This document shows, in pieces, positions 54,775 through 61,938 of a stretch of 64,000 nt of DNA. The stretch's first letter is position 1. Each line of letters opens with the position of its first letter. A program made the translations under genes and the position numbers. The notes under the pieces were generated by a model that was not told the origin of the DNA, made no database searches, and worked only from the letters and a program-made list of their open reading frames with translations. The DNA is taken from assembly GCA_003640645.1 (NCBI GenBank), contig QGHH01000004.1, positions 228,875 through 292,874 of the forward strand. Reading direction: 5' to 3'. The stretch is from Fredinandcohnia aciditolerans. Lineage in GTDB: Bacteria; Bacillota; Bacilli; Bacillales; Bacillaceae_L.

Positions 54775-55012
54775 ACAAGCTACATTGTACGTAATCATAA
54801 TAAAGTTTAACCTTTGAACTGTAATAGGGAGTTTAACATTGAAGCTGGAATGGCAGGCCTTCGTCCATGGCGACTTGAAGGACATACAGGAACGTTTCTG
54901 CAAACACCCACTTTGAGGAGTGGTGGTTTTAAACTTTCTTAGCGTATTACGGCAATTGTGGCTTTTCCAATTTCATGCTAATCCATTTTCCAATAGGAGA
55001 GTGGATTTTTTA
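54775..55012 (+). ncRNA. Structured non-coding RNA, 6S RNA candidate
   Basis: No reading frame, but a long rod can be drawn by eye. GCTACATTG (from 54779) pairs with CAATTGTGGC, CGTAAT with ATTACG, and AAAGTTTAACC (54802-54812) with GGTTTTAAACTTT (54925-54937). These close a large central bubble, beyond which GGCAGG/CTGC and CCTTC/GAAGG form the terminal stem. The 3' side of the bubble carries the small hairpin CCACT/AGTGG. A rod of about 187 bases with a central bubble and a hairpin on its 3' side is the 6S RNA architecture. A 12-pair terminator at 54980-55012 ends it. Identity rests on structure only. Confidence 0.6.
54980..55012 (+). terminator. Intrinsic terminator of the 6S-like RNA
   Basis: AATCCATTTTCC pairs with GGAGAGTGGATT along its whole length (two G-U pairs), loop AATA, then T run. 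Confidence 0.85.
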
Positions 55013-55092
55013 TTTGTCGTTTCAATGTCTTGACCTTTTTCAGTAATTAATTTTATAATTAATTTCTGTAGTATATTTATTTTTTATATGAT

Positions 55093-55166
55093 GTCCCAGT
55101 AGCTCAGTAGGATAGAGCGACAGCCTCCTAAGCTGTAGGTCGTAGGTTCGATTCCTATCTGGGACG
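55093..55166 (+). tRNA. tRNA-Arg (anticodon CCT)
   Basis: A 74-base cloverleaf: acceptor GTCCCAG/CTGGGAC, D arm GCTC/GAGC, anticodon stem ACAGC/GCTGT around loop CTCCTAA (anticodon CCT), T arm GTAGG/CCTAT with loop TTCGATT, discriminator G. CCA is not encoded. It reads AGG codons. The recombinase gene starts about 155 bases downstream, so the 3' half of the tRNA is the likely attachment site. Confidence 0.97.
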
Positions 55167-55178
55167 CTAAAACCTTGT

Positions 55179-55250
55179 AAACACTGATATTTTTGCGTTT
55201 CTTTCGGAATGAACTTTCCTGTAAGAAATACATAATATCAGTGTTTTTTT
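55179..55250 (+). terminator. Terminator after tRNA-Arg
   Basis: AAACACTGATAT pairs with ATATCAGTGTTT, enclosing a second TTTCTT/AAGAAA stem, followed by T7. Confidence 0.7.
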
Positions 55251-55321
55251 ATGTCTATATAGGACTTGCTTGAAAGTGTATTTAGGACCCTCAGACCTTT
55301 AAAAAAGGAGGAATTTTAAGA

Positions 55322-56371
55322 ATGGGAAGAAGATTTATTGTAGAAAGAGGTCCTAAAGCCAAAGTGGACCGACAGCCTAACCAGGACCAAAAGTCTAGTG
55401 AGGTCCTATATACAATTACTGAAGCTGTAGAAATTTTCATTCGAGCAAAAGAAGCAGAGGGAATTAGAAATAGCACAATCAAGGGTTATTTCGACACAGT
55501 AAGATATCTCACTGACTGGCTACGGGAAGACGTTAAGTTCATCGATGATATTACACCTTCTATCTTAAGGGACTATATCAAGTATTTAAGGATGGACAGA
55601 ATACCTTATGAAGAAGATACTAACAGGAAGCGTAAAGGAAAGGGGTTATCTGTAAATACAATCAACATTCGCTTAAGAAACCTGCGAACAATGTTTCGAT
55701 TCTTGCACAAGGAGGGAATAATTAATGTAAACCCCACAGCTAATATTCCTCTTGTTCGCGATGACGAACTGGAAGAGGTACCAGGCCTAACAGATGAAGA
55801 ACTCGATGCTATCCTTGATTCATATGACGATAACTTATTTGCACAATGGAGAGACAAAACTTTGGTCCTTTTATTGTTAGATACTGGGCTACGGATAAAT
55901 GAAGCACTATCTCTTACTTCTGAACAACTTGATTTTAGGGACCTTACTATCTTTGTTCCTTCTCAAATCGCAAAGAACCGGAAGTATCGTGAGGTTCCAA
56001 TCAGTCGAGAGGTCGCAAAAAGATTAAGACAACTCTTAGATGAGACTCAACAGTATTTCGGAGATAACTGTCAATTGTTTATGAATGCTTTTGGAGAAGA
56101 CTTTACAGCAGATGCGTTTAGAAGGAGATTGAATCGCCTGAAGCGAAAGTTAGGGATCGAACGATTACACCCTCATATGTTTAGGCATACTTTCGCGAGA
56201 AACTACATTTTAAATGGTGGAGACATATTCACCTTACAAAAGATACTGGATCATGCAGATATTCAAACTACAAGGAAATACATTCAAATGGATAAAGAGC
56301 ATCTTAGACAACAACACAATAAATTTTCACCTGTAAGAAAGTTAATTAATCGTAAAGGTAGAAAGTTATAA
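55322..56371 (+). CDS. int: Tyrosine recombinase/integrase
   Basis: 349 residues. The N-terminal SAM-like DNA-binding domain (about 30-130, TEAVEIFIRAKEAEGIRNSTI) is followed by the catalytic domain. Its conserved residues are visible: Arg in LLLDTGLRINEALSL, Lys in SQIAKNRKYREVPI, HxxR in HPHMFRHTFARN, His in ILDHADIQTTRKYI and the nucleophile Tyr in that same segment. Start behind AAAGGAGG. Position directly after a tRNA 3' end is the hallmark of an integrative element; it transcribes away from the tRNA. Confidence 0.95.
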   Translation: MGRRFIVERGPKAKVDRQPNQDQKSSEVLYTITEAVEIFIRAKEAEGIRNSTIKGYFDTVRYLTDWLREDVKFIDDITPSILRDYIKYLRMDRIPYEEDTNRKRKGKGLSVNTINIRLRNLRTMFRFLHKEGIINVNPTANIPLVRDDELEEVPGLTDEELDAILDSYDDNLFAQWRDKTLVLLLLDTGLRINEALSLTSEQLDFRDLTIFVPSQIAKNRKYREVPISREVAKRLRQLLDETQQYFGDNCQLFMNAFGEDFTADAFRRRLNRLKRKLGIERLHPHMFRHTFARNYILNGGDIFTLQKILDHADIQTTRKYIQMDKEHLRQQHNKFSPVRKLINRKGRKL

Positions 56372-56401
56372 GTATAGGGGGCGGTGTAGTACCGTCCTTT
56401 T

Positions 56402-56428
56402 ATATAAAAAAAGGCACCATAGATGGAT
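56402..56428 (-). terminator. Terminator of the DUF4145 gene (cassette type)
   Basis: AAGCATCCATCTATGGTGCC (reverse strand) followed by T7. Nearly identical to the hairpin after the 115-residue protein gene at 57083-57107. Confidence 0.75.
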
Positions 56429-56430
56429 GC

Positions 56431-57027
56431 TTAAACTGTTGCATACTTGTTCATCTTCCCTGGCATTTCATAAACAAATCTAAGTAACATTCCAGTGAAT
56501 TCTAATAATTCAATTGCCTCTTCCTTGCTTATACTTGGAATCTCATGAGTTGCTTCATTACCTTTTTTTCTAATATGATCGACCCAATCTCTACTGTTAG
56601 GCGGAATATAGTGGTTTTCTTCTAAATATGTTACATAAAAAGCAAATGATTTTCCCTCAACTGCACCTTTTGAAACTGATACATTCATTAATAATTTTCT
56701 ACATGATAGGACTGTAGATGTGTATGCATTAATTGAAATACAATTTTTCGCCTCACTATATAACGCTTCAATATCTTTCGGTAAAAATTCTATACGATCT
56801 CCAAATGATTGACCCGGTACCTGTTCATTACCACTTATGAATGTTGGCTTATTACAATTTGGGCAAATATAAATATTACCACTAGATAAAGTCCTAAGTT
56901 TTGAATCTTGATAATTACATTTATATCTTCTAGATGGACCAACATTGGAATCGCAAAAACCACATAAATACGAAACGCCTTGAACACCATCTGAATTTGT
57001 GCTCCAAGTGCCTCTCAATTTTTCCAT
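56431..57027 (-). CDS. Zinc-ribbon plus DUF4145 (HEPN-like) protein
   Basis: 198 residues. The N-terminal 60 residues hold two CxxC pairs (LCGFCDSN, YICPNCNK), a zinc ribbon. The rest is a DUF4145 domain: EAKNCISINAYTSTVLSCRKLLMNV, a middle SFAFYVTYLEENHYIPPNSRDWVDHIRKKGNEATHEI and LLEFTGMLLRFVYE. DUF4145 belongs to the HEPN-like helical group often attached to restriction and other defence proteins, so a defence or RNA/DNA-related role is possible. ATG 57027 follows the repeated leader with AAGGGGG. Confidence 0.75.
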   Translation of the reverse strand: MEKLRGTWSTNSDGVQGVSYLCGFCDSNVGPSRRYKCNYQDSKLRTLSSGNIYICPNCNKPTFISGNEQVPGQSFGDRIEFLPKDIEALYSEAKNCISINAYTSTVLSCRKLLMNVSVSKGAVEGKSFAFYVTYLEENHYIPPNSRDWVDHIRKKGNEATHEIPSISKEEAIELLEFTGMLLRFVYEMPGKMNKYATV

Positions 57028-57029
57028 TT

Positions 57030-57080
57030 TGATTCCCCCTTCTTCTCTTAAATTTCGACAAAAGGATACTTTTTCCTGCA
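57030..57080 (-). promoter_or_regulatory. Repeated leader, copy 1
   Basis: Reverse strand: TGCAGGAAAAAGTATCC, TTTTGTCGAAATTTAAGAG, AAGAAGGGGG, then the start codon of the DUF4145 gene. TGTCGAA (57060-57054) equals the Spo0A-box heptamer. CCTTTT can pair with AGAAGG and so cover the ribosome site. Confidence 0.8.
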
Positions 57081-57082
57081 AA

Positions 57083-57107
57083 AAAGCACCCTAGATGGAT
57101 GCTTTGT
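57083..57107 (-). terminator. Terminator of the 115-residue protein gene (cassette type)
   Basis: AAGCATCCATCTAGGGTGC followed by T6 on the reverse strand; the next leader copy begins directly after it. Confidence 0.75.
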
Positions 57108-57113
57108 AAACAA

Positions 57114-57461
57114 TTATTTAATTGGGTTACTCCTTGGATGCGGAGCTGTAATGTCCATAAAATTAACTTTTACCCCATTCTCCACTAACTCTCTAACAGA
57201 ATAAATTTTGCCATGCTTATTTGTGTAGTTATTGATGCTTCCGTTTACCAAGTCTTGAAGGAATACACCAATATGTTTGTCTTTATATTTTTCATTCTCA
57301 CCATCTAAATTAAATAACCTTTGGAAAGATTTTTCAAAATAGATATTTGATAACGTCACTTCTGTTAGTTCATTATTCTTATGACTGATACGGTTGACTT
57401 CATAATAATTTCCGTACTCGTCCATTACTAAATGAAAATTAGAAAGTTCATTGATATTCAT
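57114..57461 (-). CDS. Unknown 115-residue soluble protein in the element
   Basis: Starts MNINELSNFHLVMDEYGNYY at ATG 57461 behind GGGGGTGTAAAT; an in-frame stretch upstream is the translated leader (CRNLREEGG) and is not coding. Contains YEVNRISHKNNELTEVTLSNIYF and a C-terminal VNFMDITAPHP. Mixed alpha/beta, slightly acidic. No family recognised. Confidence 0.6.
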   Translation of the reverse strand: MNINELSNFHLVMDEYGNYYEVNRISHKNNELTEVTLSNIYFEKSFQRLFNLDGENEKYKDKHIGVFLQDLVNGSINNYTNKHGKIYSVRELVENGVKVNFMDITAPHPRSNPIK

Positions 57462-57469
57462 ATTTACAC

Positions 57470-57514
57470 CCCCTTCTTCTCTTAGATTTCGACAAAAGGA
57501 TATATTTTCCTGCA
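57470..57514 (-). promoter_or_regulatory. Repeated leader, copy 2
   Basis: TGCAGGAAAATATATCC, TTTTGTCGAAATCTAAGAG, AAGAAGGGGG. TGTCGAA at 57494-57488. Differs from copy 1 at only a few positions. Confidence 0.8.
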
Positions 57515-57567
57515 ATATTTAACAAGAACTTCAACCTAATTCTGAAATATCATAACCTTTATTTTCA

Positions 57568-57798
57568 TTAAATTAGTAGGAAATTGGATTTAGTTAAATG
57601 AGGATATTCTGCAGGAGTTACTTCTCGAAGAAAACCGTGGCTAACATTCGAAGTCATAAGGGTCCATCTACTTGTGGTGATGATTCCATTGCAATAACGT
57701 TTTATTGTGTCTTCCATATGCTTTGCTAACTTAGCCTTTAAATAATACTCACTAAAACAACTTTCATTTGATATAACATGCAAAACAAAATATTTCAT
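57568..57798 (-). CDS. Unknown 76-residue protein in the element
   Basis: ATG 57798 behind AAAGGAGGAATATTG: MKYFVLHVISNESCFSEYYL, then KAKLAKHMEDTIKRYCNGII and TTSRWTLMTSNVSHGFLREV. Small, mildly basic alpha/beta protein; no family recognised. No terminator hairpin is obvious after it. Confidence 0.55.
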   Translation of the reverse strand: MKYFVLHVISNESCFSEYYLKAKLAKHMEDTIKRYCNGIITTSRWTLMTSNVSHGFLREVTPAEYPHLTKSNFLLI

Positions 57799-57799
57799 C

Positions 57800-57845
57800 A
57801 ATATTCCTCCTTTAGAGGGGAAGTTCGACAAGAAACCACTTTTAC
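57800..57845 (-). promoter_or_regulatory. Diverged leader, copy 3
   Basis: AAGTGGTTTCTTGTCGAACT then TCCCCTCTAAAGGAGG. It shares CTTGTCGAAC (TGTCGAA at 57830-57824) and position with the other leaders, but the TGCAGGAAAA block is missing. CCTC can pair with GAGG at the ribosome site. Confidence 0.55.
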
Positions 57846-57869
57846 CCTTTGACAACTTTGTGAATAAAT

Positions 57870-57896
57870 AAAAAAACATCCCGTAGGATGCTTATT
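57870..57896 (-). terminator. Terminator of the coiled-coil gene
   Basis: AAGCATCCTACGGGATG followed by T7 on the reverse strand; shares AAGCATCC with the other cassette terminators. Confidence 0.7.
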
Positions 57897-58356
57897 CAAC
57901 GTGATTTGCTTTTAATAGATATTTTAAGCCTGTAATTATAAACTGGATGCCTACTCCGACTCCTTTTTCCACGATTTGTTTCTTGACCTCTTCTAAAAAC
58001 ATTTGATTAATATTCGTCGGTTCAGAGTTTGAGACAATTTCATCTAACTTGTCTTGAATCACAAGCATATTTGCTTCTGTAATAGTCCCATTTATTTTAT
58101 TTATTTGTTCAAGGTTAATGAGTAATGATACCAGTTTTGAAGAATCTTCGCTGATATTTTTCAAAAAATCCAATTCCGTTTCCTTTAACTTCAACATTTG
58201 CTCATTTTGATTGGCATTTATCTCTAACAACTCAACATTTCTTTTTTGCCTTTCTATTTCCTCATACTTAGCCCTATATATTTGTTCTTGCACTAATCTC
58301 ATTTGTCGTTGAGTTTCTGCTATACCTTGTCTAAAGTTATCCATATGATCAGACAT
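57892..58356 (-). CDS. Coiled-coil protein of the element
   Basis: 154 residues, Glu/Gln/Lys-rich helical coiled coil from about 5 to 75 (FRQGIAETQRQMRLVQEQIY ... RNVELLEINANQNEQMLKL), a helical middle and a C-terminal amphipathic/hydrophobic segment with KGVGVGIQFIITGLKYLL that could touch a membrane. No family recognised. ATG 58356 lies behind GGGGGAGGGAATGAA. Confidence 0.6.
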   Translation of the reverse strand: MSDHMDNFRQGIAETQRQMRLVQEQIYRAKYEEIERQKRNVELLEINANQNEQMLKLKETELDFLKNISEDSSKLVSLLINLEQINKINGTITEANMLVIQDKLDEIVSNSEPTNINQMFLEEVKKQIVEKGVGVGIQFIITGLKYLLKANHVE

Positions 58357-58361
58357 TTCAT

Positions 58362-58422
58362 TCCCTCCCCCTTCGTCTAACAGTTCGACAAAAGGGGATA
58401 TTTTCCTGCATTATATAACCAT
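58362..58422 (-). promoter_or_regulatory. Repeated leader, copy 4, with promoter -10
   Basis: TGCAGGAAAATATCCCC, TTTTGTCGAACTGTTAGAC, GAAGGGGGAGGG. TGTCGAA at 58390-58384. TATATAAT directly precedes TGCAGG (about 58411-58418), so transcription probably starts in the GGAAAA block. CTTTTGTC can pair with GACGAAGG, covering the ribosome site. Confidence 0.8.
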
Positions 58423-58520
58423 CAATATAACTAATATGAATGAAATTTTATTTTATAGAAGAGTTGAAGGTTATAAAACCGCTTTAGTATGCTTGTTTAC
58501 AAAGAAAAGGAGTTGATTTT

Positions 58521-58691
58521 TTGAAAAGAAATACTAAGGATCATTGGAGTTGTGAATTTGTTGGTGAAGGCGAAGAGGACATTAGGGATATTCTAAAAAG
58601 ACAGTTTGTGAGTTGGCTAAACGAACAGCACGCCTATCCAGTGATAAGCCTAAAGGAAACACCCAAAGAGGAATTATACAGAAATAAATAA
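58521..58691 (+). CDS. 56-residue acidic protein
   Basis: Read directly: TTG 58521 behind AAAGGAGTTGATTT, then KRNTKDHWSCEFVGEGEEDI, RDILKRQFVSWLNEQHAYPV and ISLKETPKEELYRNK. The only plus-strand gene after the integrase. Soluble, no family recognised. A strong terminator follows. Confidence 0.65.
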   Translation: MKRNTKDHWSCEFVGEGEEDIRDILKRQFVSWLNEQHAYPVISLKETPKEELYRNK

Positions 58692-58719
58692 CCTGATCCG
58701 TATGGACCAGGCTTTTTTA
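58690..58719 (+). terminator. Intrinsic terminator of the 56-residue protein gene
   Basis: CCTGATCC pairs with GGACCAGG around GTAT, then CTTTTTT. Confidence 0.85.
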
Positions 58720-58905
58720 TTGGTGGTTATAGACCATTTTATAGAAGGTTGGGAGGCAATTTCTTATTTAATAACCTTTTATTTAGTTGTTAGATATTTA
58801 TATTAATCAGTTTTAGAAGTATCTTAGGTAGGTAATCCGAATGAAGGGAGGTCCTTCACATCCTTTCTATAATAAATTTGGTTTAGATACTCCTTAAAAT
58901 CTGAA

Positions 58906-59487
58906 TCAACCAATATAAGAAAATGTCTTAAGCTCTTCGAATTCAGGATCAGCAACGATTTTGATACCCGCTCCTTTGATTCTACTTTCATAGCGTTCCA
59001 AGACTTCAGCAAGCTCTAGGCGACCTGCTCCGATTCTATCGTTTTGGGTAGGTTGCCATACATTTATTTTAAGTGACCCCTCTCTCTTAATTAGGCCAAT
59101 AAACTTTTCTAATACCTCTCTATCGCGTGGAGTAATTTCTAGGTCAGTAGACTTTAAGTCAATTAAATGAATACACTCACGACCTTCTTTAACTCTTACT
59201 CTTAAATTGTCGAGCTCCTGTATAAAAGCTCTTCGTCGAGAGTGGTCTTTCATGATTCTACGAGTGTCATTAATTCGAAGCTTACATAAATCTAAAAACT
59301 CTTTTAAATATCGGTTGTTGTGAATATTGGCGATTAAATCAACCTCTCGCCACTCACCATGTAAGGTATAGTCCATTTCGCGCATATAATTAACTAAGCC
59401 TAAAGCAATCTTCTTATCGGGTACATGGCCTTCAGTTCGATAATTGTGATCCATTAAAGGTATATAATCAAAATCTAAGTTTTTCAT
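58906..59487 (-). CDS. Unknown 193-residue protein of the element
   Basis: Starts MKNLDFDYIPLMDHNYRTEG at ATG 59487 behind AGGAGGAATTGATA. Highly charged, with DLCKLRINDTRRIMKDHSRRRAFIQELDNLRVRVKEG in the middle and ITPRDREVLEKFIGLIKREG later. The basic, helical middle suggests nucleic-acid contact. No family recognised. Just downstream of the next two genes; a plasmid-maintenance or mobilisation role is possible from context only. Confidence 0.6.
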   Translation of the reverse strand: MKNLDFDYIPLMDHNYRTEGHVPDKKIALGLVNYMREMDYTLHGEWREVDLIANIHNNRYLKEFLDLCKLRINDTRRIMKDHSRRRAFIQELDNLRVRVKEGRECIHLIDLKSTDLEITPRDREVLEKFIGLIKREGSLKINVWQPTQNDRIGAGRLELAEVLERYESRIKGAGIKIVADPEFEELKTFSYIG

Positions 59488-59499
59488 TATCAATTCCTC

Positions 59500-59832
59500 C
59501 TATAAACCTTTTAAGGAGTCCTGTGTATCTTGTTTAACCTTTTGAAACTTTTCATTAGGCGACTGATAACTAGGACCTAGAATCCGTTTCATTTCTTTGT
59601 CATGTTCCGCTTGTTTGTTTCTAACCCCTTTTAGCTTCTCATCGAAGGTATCAATCCCATCTAAAAAGGAAGCTGATTCTCGCTCTTTGTGAGCCTTCTC
59701 AACGCTGTTTTTATCCTCATTAAAGTCTAACCCTTCTAGGTAATTATCCTCGCTCATTTGAGCCTTGAAATCGATTTTATTTTCACTCTGATAATTCATT
59801 TTTGAATTTTGGTTGTTTCCTAATTCAAACAT
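59500..59832 (-). CDS. Hydrophilic 110-residue protein of the element
   Basis: Almost no hydrophobic clusters; rich in Asn, Asp, Glu, Lys and Gln (MFELGNNQNSKMNYQSENKI ... DKEMKRILGPSYQSPNEKFQ). Probably disordered or coiled-coil. It lies 12 bases upstream of the 193-residue gene and shares its transcript. Unknown function. Confidence 0.55.
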   Translation of the reverse strand: MFELGNNQNSKMNYQSENKIDFKAQMSEDNYLEGLDFNEDKNSVEKAHKERESASFLDGIDTFDEKLKGVRNKQAEHDKEMKRILGPSYQSPNEKFQKVKQDTQDSLKGL

Positions 59833-59849
59833 ATAACTTCATTCCTTTT

Positions 59850-60134
59850 CTATTTGTTTAGTTTGATTTTTCTTTTGAGTACATCTTCAGGAATATAGAA
59901 GTATCTTTTATAAATCCCTTTATAATCCTTAATTCCGTGTGATTTAATTTGATTCATAAAGTCCATATCATTTAAGTAATAATTAAAGTTTTGCCTGCTT
60001 AACTTTAACGTTTCTCTGATCTCTACGAATTCTGTATCTCGCTTATTCAATAACTTATTTGCAACAACCAACTTAACTACCGCATCGGACAGTTGTTTCT
60101 TTCTATTCAAAGCTCTGAAAGTTTTACTGTTCAT
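59850..60134 (-). CDS. Small putative DNA-binding protein of the element
   Basis: 94 residues, strongly basic. FVEIRETLKLSRQNFNYYLNDMDFM looks like a helix-turn-helix in the style of phage or plasmid regulators, and the C-terminus (YIPEDVLKRKIKLNK) is basic. ATG 60134 was chosen eight bases behind AAAGGA. First gene of the three-gene group ending at 58906. Confidence 0.55.
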   Translation of the reverse strand: MNSKTFRALNRKKQLSDAVVKLVVANKLLNKRDTEFVEIRETLKLSRQNFNYYLNDMDFMNQIKSHGIKDYKGIYKRYFYIPEDVLKRKIKLNK

Positions 60135-60175
60135 TCTCATTTCCTTTCATATATATTTTTTACAAGTTAATTTTC

Positions 60176-60214
60176 AAAAAAAGAGAGGAACCTTTTCCGA
60201 TCGATTCCTCTTAA
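60176..60214 (-). terminator. Intrinsic terminator between element operons
   Basis: AAGAGGAATC pairs with GGTTCCTCTT, followed by T-rich sequence on the reverse strand. Confidence 0.65.
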
Positions 60215-60391
60215 AAGTGCTACTAATCCATAGGAGAATCAAGAAATTAAAGGACCTAATTGTTTTAGGAAAATAGGTCCCTCGTGAACTTGAATCTTAA
60301 TAAGGAAGGCGCTAATCTCTCCCTCGTCACTACCATTAGTATTCTTTTGAACAACTTTTTTCTCATCCCGTGTACAACTTGTTTTTACTTT

Positions 60392-60694
60392 TTAATTCGC
60401 ACGTAATTTTTTCGACTTAAAGTTATAATTCTTCCAATCCTTACCCTCTCGTACTAGTTGGGTAAGATAAACAATGTCATTCGCTACAGATACAAAGTTA
60501 GTTATATTCGATTCTAACTCGCCAAACTTGAAGTCTTTAGACAGTTCAGAGACCTTTGTATGTTCATTTTTGTGGTACTTAATATAAAATGTCACGGAGT
60601 TCCCTTCGACTTCTACACGGTCAATTGTCACGCTCTTTAGCTCCGTTAATAACAAGGATGCGAGATGCATATTTGCTGTTTTATATACAATCAT
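60392..60694 (-). CDS. Unknown 100-residue protein of the element
   Basis: MIVYKTANMHLASLLLTELK, a beta segment VTIDRVEVEGNSVTFYIKYHK, then a helix FVSVANDIVYLTQLVREG and a basic tail. Its start overlaps the stop of the upstream gene by ATGA, so the two are coupled. No family recognised. Confidence 0.6.
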   Translation of the reverse strand: MIVYKTANMHLASLLLTELKSVTIDRVEVEGNSVTFYIKYHKNEHTKVSELSKDFKFGELESNITNFVSVANDIVYLTQLVREGKDWKNYNFKSKKLRAN

Positions 60695-60993
60695 TTTGAT
60701 ACCTCGAATTTACCTGTACTTAGCTTCTTAAACTTCCATTCCTTGCGGTAAAAGAGCTTCTTCTTCTCATCGAAATAGATACCTCTTATCTCTAGCTTCT
60801 CTTTATCTAGCTTATACTGTGCTTTGACATCATTGACCTTTACTTTAAAGATTTCAGAAAGCTCCTTGAGAGTTATTCCTATATCCGTGCAATAAACATA
60901 TAAGTAACCTACGAATTTAACTTTTAATGCATAACGGTCTTGCGGATTTATATTTACTCGTTCTGTTTGTTCTTCTGTTTTAGTTTTTTTCAT
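60691..60993 (-). CDS. Unknown 100-residue basic protein of the element, possible HTH
   Basis: Lys-rich; YCTDIGITLKELSEIFKVKVNDVKAQY has the spacing of a helix-turn-helix. Start at ATG 60993 behind AAAGGGAG. First gene of a coupled pair with the following 100-residue protein. It may be a regulator of the element. Confidence 0.55.
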   Translation of the reverse strand: MKKTKTEEQTERVNINPQDRYALKVKFVGYLYVYCTDIGITLKELSEIFKVKVNDVKAQYKLDKEKLEIRGIYFDEKKKLFYRKEWKFKKLSTGKFEVSK

Positions 60994-61314
60994 TTCATTG
61001 AATCTCCCTTTGATCAATTGTTTATTAAAGTTTGAGTTTACGTGTCGCCTGGTCAGGAAAGAAGGGGAGGGAGATTGTCATAACGGAAAATTGCGTTCTC
61101 CTATTCATCCTACCCTTTTCCTTCTGACACAGGCTTTTGGGAAGTTATATTATTTGAACATATACTCTTGAAAAAGCGAGTGATTTATTACTCGCAAATA
61201 TTATTAAATTAGTTATTGTTATTTTAGTTCTTATTAGTATCCGCTATAGAGGGGTAATCAAATTCCTCTATAAAGGACCAATAACTGACCCTTTACATAG
61301 GACTAATACATTTT
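60994..61314. other. Gene-free stretch with inverted repeats
   Basis: An imperfect inverted repeat joins 61052-61070 (GTCAGGAAAGAAGGGGAGG) with 61109-61128. A second hairpin GCGAGT/ACTCGC (about 61174-61195) with T5 on the reverse strand terminates the Rep-like gene. A third, CTATAGAGG/CCTCTATA, is at about 61242-61273. The promoter for the 60993 gene pair must lie here. Confidence 0.55.
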
Positions 61315-61917
61315 TTATGTCAAATCGTTTGGGTTAAGATCAAGCAGTTTTTCATCTTCTGAATCCTGAAAAGGGAAGTAAAAGGGTAAATAATAATCTT
61401 TTGGTCTGCCGTTTTTGGTTTTAACTTTTACTATTTTCAAAAGTCTCTCTTTTTGAAGGATTTCTTTCCTCGCTTTTAACTGATCCTTTCCTATTCCTGT
61501 GTCTCTTGTAATTTGTTTGTCTGTAGGAAAAGCCCATCCATATAATCTTTTATCGTATTTTTCATCGTTACCCCCTCCATAGCACATGGAGTGTAAGTAA
61601 ATCAGAAGATGAAATGCAGACCTTAGTTTTTCAGGTTCCCCTTTCTTTCTATACCTCATTAAAATCTTAGGAAAAACTTCTCTAAAAAGAATGTGGGGTA
61701 TCATTGTATAACCTCCGTACTTTTCTCCCTCTTTTATGTGCATATGTTGGTTAAACTTTAGCTCGTGTAATTCATCAAAGCCTTTAAAATCACCTTTTTC
61801 TCTAGATAAAATTTTAGGTTTTTCGTACCTTTGGATGTATTTACTATCTTTGGTAATCTCATATTTCCAGTAATCTAGTGACATTTGCATTAATTCGGCA
61901 TTCTGATTATTTAACAT
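61315..61917 (-). CDS. Winged-helix protein, possible replication initiator
   Basis: 200 residues. The C-terminal half has a clear winged helix: WAFPTDKQITRDTGIGKDQLKARKEILQKERLLKIVKVK, then a hydrophobic wing DYYLPFYFPF. The N-terminal half contains YGGYTMIPHILFREVFPKILMRYRKKG, with AFHLLIYLHSM. This arrangement is seen in plasmid and phage replication initiators and DnaD-like proteins of Firmicutes. Upstream lie the DUF5659 and ribbon-helix-helix genes, typical plasmid-type company. Assignment is by shape only. Confidence 0.6.
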   Translation of the reverse strand: MLNNQNAELMQMSLDYWKYEITKDSKYIQRYEKPKILSREKGDFKGFDELHELKFNQHMHIKEGEKYGGYTMIPHILFREVFPKILMRYRKKGEPEKLRSAFHLLIYLHSMCYGGGNDEKYDKRLYGWAFPTDKQITRDTGIGKDQLKARKEILQKERLLKIVKVKTKNGRPKDYYLPFYFPFQDSEDEKLLDLNPNDLT

Positions 61918-61938
61918 GTCTAACTAATTCCTTTTTAA

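Noticed and set aside
57461-57515. Longer proteins starting MQEN or MQEK in the cassette genes
   Set aside because: The extra residues (CRNLREEGG) are the translated non-coding leader, identical between unrelated genes and overlapping the ribosome site.
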